Shown here: positions 9,298 to 18,433 of the stretch, one piece after another
Layout: each line of letters begins with the position of its first letter
Numbering within the stretch: position 1 is the first letter of the stretch
NCBI GenBank assembly: GCA_945861725.1
Contig: CAMAVJ010000001.1
Location: forward strand, 186,001 to 250,000
DNA from: Rickettsia typhi
GTDB taxonomy: Bacteria > Pseudomonadota > Alphaproteobacteria > Rickettsiales > Deianiraeaceae
DNA: 64,000 nucleotides
Direction: 5' to 3'
The notes under the pieces: generated by a model
Told to the model about the DNA's origin: nothing
The model's input: the letters and a program-made list of their open reading frames with translations, nothing else
The model's database searches: none
Made by a program: the position numbers and the translations under genes

Positions 9298-9879
9298 ATG
9301 AGAACTTTCCTTAAAATTGCTGGTTTTTCTGCAATCGCGATTATTTCAAGTTTAAATGCCAATGCAAAGGCGGAAAAATTTATTCTTGATCCAACACATA
9401 CAAACATTACATGGTCGGCAAATCATTTTGGCTTTTCAAATCCAAATGGTAAATTTGCTAAATCTTCTGGTATATTATTATTAAATGAAAAAAATCCTAC
9501 GAAATCATCAGTCACAATTGAAATTGACACAGATAGCATAATTACTGGTCTTGCAGCTTTTGATTCACACCTTAAAAGTGCAGATTTCTTCAATGTTGAA
9601 AAGTTTAAAACAGCGAAATTTGTTAGTACGAAAGTTGAAGTTATTGATGAAGTAAACGCAAAAGTCTATGGAAACTTGACACTTATTGGCGTAACAAAAC
9701 CTGTAACTTTGGAAATGCATTTTAACAAAGTTGGCGAACATCCGTTTACGAAGAAAAAAACTGTTGGATTTAGTGCAATGACAACAATCAAGCGTTCAGA
9801 GTTTGGTATGGGTTATGGTATTCCAATGATTTCAGACGAAATTAAACTTTCGATCGAAGTTGAAGCAAATGTGAAATAA
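9298..9879 (+). CDS. YceI-family periplasmic lipid-binding-like protein
   Basis: Signal peptide MRTFLKIAGFSAIAIISSLNANAKA then FILDPTHTNITWSANHFGFSNPNGKF, FDSHLKSADFFNVEKFKTAKF; ATG at 9298 preferred over 9217. Confidence 0.92.
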   Translation: MRTFLKIAGFSAIAIISSLNANAKAEKFILDPTHTNITWSANHFGFSNPNGKFAKSSGILLLNEKNPTKSSVTIEIDTDSIITGLAAFDSHLKSADFFNVEKFKTAKFVSTKVEVIDEVNAKVYGNLTLIGVTKPVTLEMHFNKVGEHPFTKKKTVGFSAMTTIKRSEFGMGYGIPMISDEIKLSIEVEANVK

Positions 9880-9927
9880 TGTGAAGTATTTAGATAATGT
9901 GGAGAATGTTAATGTTTATTTATTGTT

Positions 9928-11307
9928 ATGACAACGTTCTCATGCATTGAATGTGGTGCTTCTTATAATAAGTGGGCGGGGAAATGTACATTTTGTAATT
10001 CTTGGAATACAATCGTTGATGACTCTTCGGATAAAATTTCCAAAACGACAATTGGAAAGAAAATTGGGAAATCTATAAAAACAACCCAGAAAAACGGTGG
10101 CATTGAATTTGTTAGTATGATGGATGTCACCAATGAACAGTCTTCGCACCGCTTACAATTTGAACTTGAAGAGGTTAATCGAATTTTAGGTGGCGGGTTA
10201 ATGCCTTCTAGTGCAATTTTGATTGGCGGTGAACCCGGAATTGGAAAATCGACGCTTCTTTTACAAATTGCAAACGATGCTTCAAAAAAAAATTGCCCCG
10301 TTTTGTATATTTCAGGGGAGGAATCTGCTTTTCAAATTAAAGATCGTGCGAATCGAATCGTTGGAAACGATTGCGATATCAATCTTTTAAATGTCACTGA
10401 CCTGCCAACGATTTTGACAGCAATTCACCAACTTCAAAATAAAAATGCAATTGTAATTGTCGATTCAATTCAAACTGTATATATGGAGGAAATTACAGCA
10501 GGTGTTGGCTCAATTGCACAAGTCCGTGCTTGTAGTAATGAAATAATCACTCTTGCAAAAAAATGCGGCGTTAGCGTGTTCATCATTGGTCATATCAATA
10601 AAGAAGGGCAAATTGCTGGACCAAAAATCCTTGAACATATGGTTGATGTTGTGCTTTATTTCGAAGCAGACGACACTGGTGAATACAGAATTTTAAAATC
10701 GATGAAAAACCGTTTTGGAAATGTTGGGGAAATTGGCATTTTCAAAATGTTAGAATCAGGACTTGCTGAAGTCAAAAATCCTTCAGAAATCTTCCTTAGC
10801 AGGGAAAATTCCGAACGAATTGGTATGACTACAACCGCTGGTATTGAAGGTTCAAGATCGATTTTATTAAGTGTGGAGGCACTTACAACAAAATCTTATT
10901 CTCCAATGCCAAGACGAAATGTCGTTGGATACGATTCCAATCGCCTCGCGATGATCCTTGCCGTTCTTTCGGTTCACTTAAAGTTAAAACTTTATGACCA
11001 AGATATTTACCTTAATATTGCCGGTGGTCTGAAAATTTCAGAACCAGCAATGGATTTAGCAGTCGCCTTTGCAATTTACTCATCTTTGCAAGAAAAACAA
11101 GTGCCACACAATGTTGTTTTCATTGGAGAAATTGGTCTCTCGGGTGAGGTTCGCCCCGCAAGGTTTATGGAAAATCGCATAAAAGAAGCAAAAAAACTTG
11201 GATTTAATAAGATAATCTGCCCGCAAAATGCCTCAATTTCCAAAGAGGACGGCATTATTTTCATAAAAAACATTTCGCAAATGGTTGGGATTTTTTCAAA
11301 GCTTTAA
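9928..11307 (+). CDS. radA: DNA repair protein RadA
   Basis: CIECGASYNKWAGKCTFCNSWNT zinc finger, GGEPGIGKSTLLLQ, KNRFG motif, Lon-like C-terminus. Confidence 0.98.
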   Translation: MTTFSCIECGASYNKWAGKCTFCNSWNTIVDDSSDKISKTTIGKKIGKSIKTTQKNGGIEFVSMMDVTNEQSSHRLQFELEEVNRILGGGLMPSSAILIGGEPGIGKSTLLLQIANDASKKNCPVLYISGEESAFQIKDRANRIVGNDCDINLLNVTDLPTILTAIHQLQNKNAIVIVDSIQTVYMEEITAGVGSIAQVRACSNEIITLAKKCGVSVFIIGHINKEGQIAGPKILEHMVDVVLYFEADDTGEYRILKSMKNRFGNVGEIGIFKMLESGLAEVKNPSEIFLSRENSERIGMTTTAGIEGSRSILLSVEALTTKSYSPMPRRNVVGYDSNRLAMILAVLSVHLKLKLYDQDIYLNIAGGLKISEPAMDLAVAFAIYSSLQEKQVPHNVVFIGEIGLSGEVRPARFMENRIKEAKKLGFNKIICPQNASISKEDGIIFIKNISQMVGIFSKL

Positions 11308-11308
11308 A

Positions 11309-11659
11309 TTATTTCAAGCACGAACAGCATTGTGTAACTTTTTGAAAAAATGTGCTTTTGGGTTTTATTTCAACATTATGTGCATTATGTGCATTCTGTC
11401 CTAATTCAATACTCTCTTTCATATAATTTGATGAGATATTAGAACCAAGTTCAAGTTGCGAAGCATTTTGTCGTGATAAATCTTGTGTTTTGTCTTGATT
11501 GAAACGCGATGGTGATTGCAAGGCAACTTGATTATAATCTAACCCATATTTTCCATTTTGATTATAATTTACGCGACTTTTATTCTTTTTTCTACGCTCA
11601 ATATGTTCATAGTCAGCTTCGTAGCCTGCATTATGAAGCTCCACTTTATTTGTATTCAT
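11309..11659 (-). CDS. Hypothetical hydrophilic protein with Cys cluster at C-terminus (116 aa)
   Basis: Asn/Gln-rich ORF ending ...FFQKVTQCCSCLK; no family recognised. Confidence 0.45.
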   Translation of the reverse strand: MNTNKVELHNAGYEADYEHIERRKKNKSRVNYNQNGKYGLDYNQVALQSPSRFNQDKTQDLSRQNASQLELGSNISSNYMKESIELGQNAHNAHNVEIKPKSTFFQKVTQCCSCLK

Positions 11660-11706
11660 ACTAAAATAGTAATTTGTTGCAATGTAATGTTAGCAGGTTT
11701 TGACCA

Positions 11707-11796
11707 TTATGTCAAGCATCTTTTGTTATATTCCATCACCCAAGCAATTTCTTCTTGGGTCAACATTTCAAAATTGTCTGATTTTATATAATTTTG
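11707..11796 (-). pseudogene. Possible small-ORF remnant sharing an L(T/S)QEEI motif with 3783-3959
   Basis: Open frame ...QNYIKSDNFEMLTQEEIAWVMEYNKRCLT*; only 19 codons from its ATG. Confidence 0.2.
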
Positions 11797-11798
11797 TA

Positions 11799-11842
11799 AA
11801 AATAAAAAAAAATAGTTTGTTTCACTGTGATATCACACGATA
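11799..11842. repeat. Dispersed short repeat, copy B
   Basis: AAAATAAAAAAAAATAGTTTGTTTCACTGTGATATCACACGATA; contains perfect 12-bp palindrome TGTGATATCACA (11826-11837). Confidence 0.75.
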
Positions 11843-11903
11843 ACAGAATATTTTTTTTATTTTTCTACTTTTTTGTTTATCGTCTCAATTCCAAGAAAAT
11901 TAC

Positions 11904-11930
11904 TTGACAATGAAAATCATTATCATTTAA
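11904..11930 (+). promoter_or_regulatory. Promoter with Fur-box-like sequence upstream of tonB
   Basis: TTGACA at 11904-11909 followed by AATGAAAATCATTATCATTT, close to the Fur consensus GATAATGATAATCATTATC. Confidence 0.75.
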
Positions 11931-11963
11931 ACTTTAGTAATAATAATTACTATTCTTAATAAT

Positions 11964-12572
11964 ATGGTGCTCAAGTTTTTGTTGAAATACGAAAAGGTTG
12001 CATCAATGATGGTGGCAACTACACTTCACGCTGGCATTGGTTTTTATATTATCAAAGGTTCAATGAGTAATACTTCCATTGCCCAACAGTCGTTACAAGT
12101 GCATCTTGTTGCACCATCAAAAGAACTTAACACACATTCATTAATAAATATTAAGCCAAATGAAGTTGTGAAGATTTCAGAAACTGGCACTAAAGCTTTG
12201 GTCAAAAATGCTAAAAATAATAGAAAGGAATTACAAGAACGCAAAACAACAGGAATGGAAAGTGCCGAAGCTAAACAAGTACATTCCGCAATTACGGAAC
12301 CAATTTTTAACGCCGCCTACTTAAACAATCCACCACCAATTTACCCACAAGCCGCAAAAAACGATGGAATTCAGGGTATAGTTCTTCTTTTGGTAGAAGT
12401 TTCGCCAGAAGGAATGGCACGAAGCACGAAAATTTCAGAATCAAGCGGATACTCACTACTTGATAGTTCCGCCAAAAATGCCGTTAGTTTATGGAAATTT
12501 ATTCCAGCAGTATATTATGGAAAGCCAGTGAGTGCAAGTGTTTTAGTCCCAATTGAATTCAAATTAAGTTAA
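11964..12572 (+). CDS. tonB: TonB-like energy transducer
   Basis: N-terminal TM segment; C-terminal NPPPIYPQAAKNDGIQGIVLLLVEVSPEGMARSTKISESSGYSLLDSSAKNAVSLWKFIPA. Confidence 0.92.
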   Translation: MVLKFLLKYEKVASMMVATTLHAGIGFYIIKGSMSNTSIAQQSLQVHLVAPSKELNTHSLINIKPNEVVKISETGTKALVKNAKNNRKELQERKTTGMESAEAKQVHSAITEPIFNAAYLNNPPPIYPQAAKNDGIQGIVLLLVEVSPEGMARSTKISESSGYSLLDSSAKNAVSLWKFIPAVYYGKPVSASVLVPIEFKLS

Positions 12573-12576
12573 ATAT

Positions 12577-13242
12577 ATGAATATATTATACAGTTTGCAG
12601 CAGGAAAGTTCTGTTTTGATTGCAGTTTTTGCGATATTAATCACAATGTCAATTGCAAGTTGGTATATAATATTTCGTAAAATATTAGTTATCAAACTTG
12701 AACGCAAATCTATTTTAGCATTTCGTTTAAAATACTTAAGTAGTCCTGAATTGTTACTTTCTTCGCTTAAAATCAGTAACGAACGTATGGTTGAGGAAAA
12801 ATGCACAAGCTCCATTTATAACATTATTACAGAAGTCAAAAATCTTCAAGGATCGCTTGCTAAAATTGATGAAAAAGAAAGAAAAGAAGTTCTCTCAATG
12901 CATCTTGCACAAGTGTTGGATACCATCAAAATTTGTCTTGATTCAGGTCTTACACTCCTTGCATCCGTTTCAAATTCTGCCCCGTTTATTGGTCTTTTTG
13001 GAACCGTTTGGGGAATCTATGGTGCTCTGATTAAAATTTCTGAAAAAGGTAGTGCTGGTTTAAGTGTCGTTGCAGCACCAATGGGCGAGGCTCTAACAGC
13101 AACAGCAGTTGGGCTTTTTGCAGCAATTCCAGCAGCAATTGCTTACAACATTTTCCTTCGCTACAACCGTCTCATCATTCAAGATCTTCGCCATATTGCT
13201 GAACAATTTTCAATGTATGCAAGCAATTTAAAGAATAAGTAA
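12577..13242 (+). CDS. exbB: Biopolymer transport protein ExbB
   Basis: MotA/TolQ/ExbB pattern: LTLLASVSNSAPFIGLFGTVWGIYGALIKISEKGSAGLSVVAAPMGEALTATAVGLFAAIPAAIAYN. Confidence 0.95.
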   Translation: MNILYSLQQESSVLIAVFAILITMSIASWYIIFRKILVIKLERKSILAFRLKYLSSPELLLSSLKISNERMVEEKCTSSIYNIITEVKNLQGSLAKIDEKERKEVLSMHLAQVLDTIKICLDSGLTLLASVSNSAPFIGLFGTVWGIYGALIKISEKGSAGLSVVAAPMGEALTATAVGLFAAIPAAIAYNIFLRYNRLIIQDLRHIAEQFSMYASNLKNK

Positions 13243-13257
13243 TTTAAAGAAAAACGT

Positions 13258-13668
13258 ATGTCATTCAAAGCTTTTGAAAAAGATGACTTTCACGCACAAA
13301 ATGCGGAAATTAATACAACTCCACTTGTTGATGTTATGCTCGTTTTAATGGTTATCTTCCTTGTAACTGCACCAGTATTGGAGCAAGCAATTTCACTTCA
13401 ACTTCCAAAAACCGCTTCAGTTTCAATAATGGAAGTTAAAAATATATCAGTTTCAATTACAAAGGACGGTCAATACCATTGGAATTCAGAAGTAATTTCC
13501 AAAGAAGTTCTTTCACAAAAACTTTTTGAAATGAAGAATTCTAAGGATCAAATTCTTATACGAGCAGACGCAGATGTTAAATATTCCACCGTTGCATTTT
13601 TGCTAACAGAAGCTTCACGCCTTGGTATTTCCAACGTTGGCTTTGCAGTAAGTGAAGAAAGTCGATAA
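13258..13668 (+). CDS. exbD: Biopolymer transport protein ExbD
   Basis: AEINTTPLVDVMLVLMVIFLVTAPVLEQAISLQLPKT; RADADVKYSTV. Confidence 0.95.
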   Translation: MSFKAFEKDDFHAQNAEINTTPLVDVMLVLMVIFLVTAPVLEQAISLQLPKTASVSIMEVKNISVSITKDGQYHWNSEVISKEVLSQKLFEMKNSKDQILIRADADVKYSTVAFLLTEASRLGISNVGFAVSEESR

Positions 13669-13692
13669 TGATAATAATTATTAAAAAAATCA

Positions 13693-13739
13693 TTGACATT
13701 CAATTTTGTTGATATTGATAATCTTTATCAATAATTATC
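13693..13739 (+). promoter_or_regulatory. Second promoter / Fur-like box upstream of the TonB-dependent receptor
   Basis: TTGACA at 13693-13698; TTGATAA-TCT-TTATCAA palindrome at 13715-13731 within TTGATATTGATAATCTTTATCAATAATTATC. Confidence 0.65.
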
Positions 13740-13746
13740 GCTTAAT

Positions 13747-15957
13747 ATGTCAAAATTATTACAAGTGAAGTCCAAAGTAACACAAAAAATACAACATTGC
13801 GTTAAGTTTCGCACGGCAACTCACACAGCGATGATCCTTGGTCTTTCATTTTCTTCGGCGTTATCCGCTTCGACTGAAAAAATGCCAACAGTAATTGTGG
13901 AATCTTCTCGTGTAAAAAAAGGTTACGCTCAAACTGAAACATCAATGCCAATGTATTCCGGTTCAATTAATAACATTCCGCAGGTAATTTCAATCGTTCC
14001 AAAACAATTGATGCAAGATCAAGGCATTACAACTGTGAGTGATGCACTTCGAAATGTTGCTGGAATTAGTCTTGCTGCTGGTGAGGCTGGGAATCAGGGG
14101 GATAACTTGACAATTCGTGGATTTACAGCACGATCCGATGCCTTTATTGATGGAATGAGAGATTTTGGTTCTTATACCAGAGATACTTTTAACATTGAGC
14201 AAATTGACGTAGTAAAGGGACCATCTTCCATTGGTTTTGGGCGTGGCTCAACTGGTGGTGTAATTGCGAAGGAAACAAAACAGGCAAAAAATGAAAATAT
14301 TACAAATGTTCAGTTTATGACAGGAACGAATATGATGCGTCGTGCTACTGTGGATATTAATCGCCCAATTGAAGGAATTAAAGGTTCAGCTTTCAGGTTA
14401 AACATGATGACGAACGACAATCAAATTGTCGGAAGAGATTTTGCCGAAAATAAACGATTTGGTTTTTCACCGACTCTGGCGTTTGGTCTTGGAAGTAAAA
14501 CACGCACAACAGTAAATTATCTCCATCAATCTGAAAATGATACTCCGGATTATGGACTTCCATGGATTGGTCTTCGTCCTGCTGAAGAATCTGATACAAA
14601 AAGAAGTAGTTATTATGGTTTTGCTAACGGTGCGAACTATCTCAATACAACGGTTGATATGCTTACAACGAAGGTTGAACATGATATTTCTGAAAAATCA
14701 ATTTTCCGCCAACAAATAAGATTCACAAACAACAAAAGAGATGTCCTTATAACTGAGCCAAAAACCACAGGTTTAAACCCAACTGATGTCACTAGAAACC
14801 AAATTGGAGCAAACAGCACGGAAACAATGCTTGATTCCCAAACAAGCATTCAAACAAAATTCAACACAGGAAATATTAAGCATAATTTCATTTCAGGATT
14901 AGAATTAATTCGCGAAACGTCTTCACCAGTACGCACAACATTTACTGGAGTTCCAACAACGAGTCTTACAAATCCTGATGCCTCGCAAGCATTTTCTGGA
15001 ACAATTGACGCAAGCGTAAAAAATGGCCTAACTCAAAATCCACATGTCAATGCCACGGCCGAAACGCAGGCGATTTATGTGAACGACACGATGAGTCCTC
15101 ACGAAAAAATTGATATAATTCTTGGCGGAAGGATTGACAGATTTAGTGTTGATTATAAAGAATCTATCGACAATCTTCACTTCACAAGAATAGATTACTT
15201 ACCGTCCATCCGCTCGTCGTTTGTTTATAAACCAAGAAAGGATGCCAGTATTTACACAAATTATGGAACATCGTATAATCCATCTGCGGAAAGTTTTGCA
15301 TTAACGGCAACAACGCAAAACATCGCACCAGAAAAAAATGAAACATTTGAAATTGGAACAAAATGGGGATTTTTTAAAAATAAACTCAACACAATGTTTG
15401 CGATTTTCCAAACAACAAAAACCAATGCAAGAGTAACAGATCCAACAAATTCCTTACTCACTGTTAATGGTGGAAACCAACGCGTTAAAGGCTTTGAAGC
15501 ACAAATTAATGGTGAAATCACGGAAAAATTTTCAACCTTTTCAAGTTATGCCTACATGGAGAGTGAGGTTATTGCGGGGGCAAATACTAACCAGATTGGA
15601 AATCCTCTGGCAAATGCTCCAAAACATACGCTTAACATTTGGGGAACTTACAAATTGACGCCAAAATTTGAGCTTGGAGGCGGTGCAAATGCGATTTCTG
15701 AAAGAGCTGCGAGCATTACAGTTTATAACGCCAACGGTGGTACTATTTCTGGAACAACTTCCGGTTTTGTGAAAAATGTTCCAGGGTATTTAACATTCAA
15801 CGCGATGGCAAAATATCAGGTGAATCCAAAAATTGCCCTACAATTAAACATAGTGAACTTGACAAATCAATTTTATTACGACCAAATCCATCCATCACAC
15901 ATTGTGCCTGGAGCTGGAAGAACATTTTTGTTGACAGCAAACATTAAGTTGGATTAA
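13747..15957 (+). CDS. TonB-dependent siderophore receptor (Fiu-like)
   Basis: Plug domain PQVISIVPKQLMQDQGITTVSDALRNVAGISLAAGEAGNQGDNLTIRGFTARSDAFIDGMRDFGSYTRDTFNIEQIDVVKGPSSIGFGRGSTGGVI; 22-strand type barrel ending ...RTFLLTANIKLD. Confidence 0.95.
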   Translation: MSKLLQVKSKVTQKIQHCVKFRTATHTAMILGLSFSSALSASTEKMPTVIVESSRVKKGYAQTETSMPMYSGSINNIPQVISIVPKQLMQDQGITTVSDALRNVAGISLAAGEAGNQGDNLTIRGFTARSDAFIDGMRDFGSYTRDTFNIEQIDVVKGPSSIGFGRGSTGGVIAKETKQAKNENITNVQFMTGTNMMRRATVDINRPIEGIKGSAFRLNMMTNDNQIVGRDFAENKRFGFSPTLAFGLGSKTRTTVNYLHQSENDTPDYGLPWIGLRPAEESDTKRSSYYGFANGANYLNTTVDMLTTKVEHDISEKSIFRQQIRFTNNKRDVLITEPKTTGLNPTDVTRNQIGANSTETMLDSQTSIQTKFNTGNIKHNFISGLELIRETSSPVRTTFTGVPTTSLTNPDASQAFSGTIDASVKNGLTQNPHVNATAETQAIYVNDTMSPHEKIDIILGGRIDRFSVDYKESIDNLHFTRIDYLPSIRSSFVYKPRKDASIYTNYGTSYNPSAESFALTATTQNIAPEKNETFEIGTKWGFFKNKLNTMFAIFQTTKTNARVTDPTNSLLTVNGGNQRVKGFEAQINGEITEKFSTFSSYAYMESEVIAGANTNQIGNPLANAPKHTLNIWGTYKLTPKFELGGGANAISERAASITVYNANGGTISGTTSGFVKNVPGYLTFNAMAKYQVNPKIALQLNIVNLTNQFYYDQIHPSHIVPGAGRTFLLTANIKLD

Positions 15958-15981
15958 TATGATTAATTAGTAATAGAATTT

Positions 15982-16662
15982 ATGCTCATAAAAATTCCCG
16001 CCGTTCTTTCAAAAGAACAAGTTGTGCAAATTCGAAAAAAACTAGATTCCGCAAACTGGATTGATGGTAAGGAAACAGCGGGACACCAATCAATTAGAGT
16101 AAAAAATAACCTTCAACTTGGCATTTCGGATCCTCTTACTCAAGAAATCGGAATGATAATTATCACAGAGTTGGAAAAAAATCCCTTATTTGTTTCGTGT
16201 ACATTGCCGTTAAAAGTTTCGCCGCCGCTGTTTAATAAATACCAAAACGGCGGGTATTATGGAACGCATATTGACAGTGCAATTCGACAAATTCCAAACA
16301 CAATTCATCGCTTAAGAACGGATATGTCCGCAACACTTTTCCTTTCAGAGCCTGATGAATATGAAGGAGGTGAACTTATTATTGAAGATTCTTATGGCAC
16401 TTTTGAAGTCAAACTTCCAGCTGGGCATTTGGTTTTGTATGAATCTGGTTCGCTTCACAATGTTACCCCTGTAACAAAAGGGGCAAGAATTGCTTCGTTT
16501 TTTTGGGTTCAATCTATGGTTCGCTCTTCGCAAAATAGGGCAATTTTAACAGAACTTGATTCTTCAATCCAAAATTTGACAAATCAAGGTGCAAATTCAA
16601 ATTCTGTAACACAGTTAACAGGAGTTTATCACAATCTCATTCGTTTATGGTCAGATGTGTAG
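15982..16662 (+). CDS. PKHD-type Fe(II)/2OG hydroxylase (PiuC/YbiX family)
   Basis: YGTHIDSAI, RTDMSATLFLSEPDEYEGGELIIEDSYGTFEVKLPAGHLVLYESGSLHNVTPVTKGARIASFFWVQSMV. Confidence 0.95.
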   Translation: MLIKIPAVLSKEQVVQIRKKLDSANWIDGKETAGHQSIRVKNNLQLGISDPLTQEIGMIIITELEKNPLFVSCTLPLKVSPPLFNKYQNGGYYGTHIDSAIRQIPNTIHRLRTDMSATLFLSEPDEYEGGELIIEDSYGTFEVKLPAGHLVLYESGSLHNVTPVTKGARIASFFWVQSMVRSSQNRAILTELDSSIQNLTNQGANSNSVTQLTGVYHNLIRLWSDV

Positions 16663-17800
16663 TTCAGTAAACCAGCAAAAGCCCTTAAAGCCACTTTGGA
16701 AACGCATTACGCGAAAAATTCATCTATGGGTTGGCTTATCAGCACTTTTACCATTGGTAATTATTGCATCCACTGGCATTATTCTTTCAATGATCTTCAT
16801 CAACGATGAGGTAAAAACTAGTATTTCTAACGCAGAAAGTTATGTCGCAACACCAAGTGATATCAAGTATATTGTTGATATTTCCAAAAATTACGAAACT
16901 GATGATTTTAAGTTAGCATTAATTCGTTTTCCGGAAAAAACTGACGGTGAAATTACAATGCGTTTCTTCGACTCAAAAAAGAATATGAAGCAAGTGATTT
17001 TAGAACCCAAAACTTTCAATGTAATCAAGTTTGAAAATGGAAATACTTTTGAAAAGTTTATTCTAAAATTGCATCACACCTTGCTGTTTAAGGATGGGGG
17101 TGAAGTTTTTGTTGGTTTTATTGGTTTTATACTCTGTATTATATGTATTAGTGGAGTGATTATCTGGTTTCCAAAAATACCAATAAATATTTCACAAGTG
17201 AAAAATATTTCAATTCCAAAATTTTCACTCCATGGCAGAGCATTGAACATCAATCTTCATAAATCTTTTGGAATTTGGATGGCAATTTTCCTTTTAGTAG
17301 TTGGTTTTACTGGAACTTTTCTTGTTTTCTCAAAGGAATTTCAATCCGCAGTATCACATTTTTCAATGGTACGAGATTTCAAAAAAACTGCAGTTGAATA
17401 TCAATTGAATAATGGACAACTTAAGGGTGTCGATATTGAATTGATTGCAAAAAATGTCATTTTGTCAGTCTCTGAAATTTCAGAAATCCATACAATTCTT
17501 GCTGTTCACTTTCCGCAAAAAAATGATCCATATCGTTTCACAATTCGTCCTAATAATTACAAAACTGGAGGACATGGAATTTCGGTTTTTGTAATGCAAA
17601 ATGGTACAATTCTTGAAATTCGCGACCCGATTAATTATTCAAAAGGCGAAAAATTTCTTATGTGGCTCGGAATGCTTCATAAAGGAAGTGGAATGGGCGT
17701 TATTTGGAGATGTCTTCAGGTGATTTTTGGTAGTAGTATACTACTTTTTGCTTATACAGGACTAATGATTTGGTGGAAAAAACCTACAAAATTAGCGTAA
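16655..17800 (+). CDS. PepSY-associated TM-helix protein (iron-regulated membrane protein)
   Basis: RKIHLWVGLSALLPLVIIASTGIIL, LHHTLLF, GVIIWFP, LHGRALNINLHKSFGIWMAIFLLVVGFTGTFLVF, GLMIWWKKP. Confidence 0.9.
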   Translation: MCSSVNQQKPLKPLWKRITRKIHLWVGLSALLPLVIIASTGIILSMIFINDEVKTSISNAESYVATPSDIKYIVDISKNYETDDFKLALIRFPEKTDGEITMRFFDSKKNMKQVILEPKTFNVIKFENGNTFEKFILKLHHTLLFKDGGEVFVGFIGFILCIICISGVIIWFPKIPINISQVKNISIPKFSLHGRALNINLHKSFGIWMAIFLLVVGFTGTFLVFSKEFQSAVSHFSMVRDFKKTAVEYQLNNGQLKGVDIELIAKNVILSVSEISEIHTILAVHFPQKNDPYRFTIRPNNYKTGGHGISVFVMQNGTILEIRDPINYSKGEKFLMWLGMLHKGSGMGVIWRCLQVIFGSSILLFAYTGLMIWWKKPTKLA

Positions 17801-18418
17801 TCAGCGTAAATATTTCTTAATATCCGCAAGCTGTTTGGGGTATTTGTAATTATTGATTTTTGAAGGCTCAAGTAATGAAATTTTATTGTTTTTAAACTTT
17901 GTGAGTGAAGTTGGAATTTCTGTTTTTGGTTCACAGAGAAAGACTACAAAGCCATTTTCTGCTGTGAAAAGTTTTTTTGTAGCAGTAACTTGAATTCCAG
18001 TTAGTTCAAATGTTCTACGCTGTGCTGTGCATGGTGCTAGCTCATCATCGTTTTTCCTTCCACCAGGAATTGCGGACTTTATAACACCTTTACTCGATTC
18101 TTCTTTGTTTGATTGTTGATTTTTACGATTCCCTTTGTCTTTTTTTGAAATGAGGAGAATTTTTCCGTTTTGAATGACTAAACAGCCGGAGTTTGCATAT
18201 TTCTTGCCCGTTAACAATTCTTGTGGTGGGTTGCAGTTCGTTTCTTTCTGTGCATTTTCCATCGCATCTATTTTATCGATTTTTCCGTTTTTGATGTGAT
18301 GCTGTTCGGATATTTCTTTATGTGATTGATGTGTGCGGTGATCGTAAAAAAAATACGCGAAAATTGAAGCAAGAATGACGGCAAAATGCGGAATAAACCG
18401 TCGAAATTTTTTCATCAT
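17801..18418 (-). CDS. Membrane-anchored Nudix-like protein with non-canonical Nudix box
   Basis: N-terminal hydrophobic segment FIPHFAVILASIFAYFFY; SGCLVIQNGKILLISKKDKG...IPGGRKNDDELAPCTAQRRTFELTGIQV (GX5EX7RE-like box with RE->RR and EE->EL). Confidence 0.65.
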   Translation of the reverse strand: MMKKFRRFIPHFAVILASIFAYFFYDHRTHQSHKEISEQHHIKNGKIDKIDAMENAQKETNCNPPQELLTGKKYANSGCLVIQNGKILLISKKDKGNRKNQQSNKEESSKGVIKSAIPGGRKNDDELAPCTAQRRTFELTGIQVTATKKLFTAENGFVVFLCEPKTEIPTSLTKFKNNKISLLEPSKINNYKYPKQLADIKKYLR

Positions 18419-18433
18419 ACTTACTAAAATTAC

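Noticed and set aside
11558-11791. 77-aa plus-strand ORF
   Set aside because: Antisense to the 11309-11659 ORF and covers the minus-strand remnant/repeat; no supporting features
14393-14849. Multiple minus-strand ORFs inside the TonB-dependent receptor
   Set aside because: Antisense open frames over a strongly conserved coding sequence; no family resemblance
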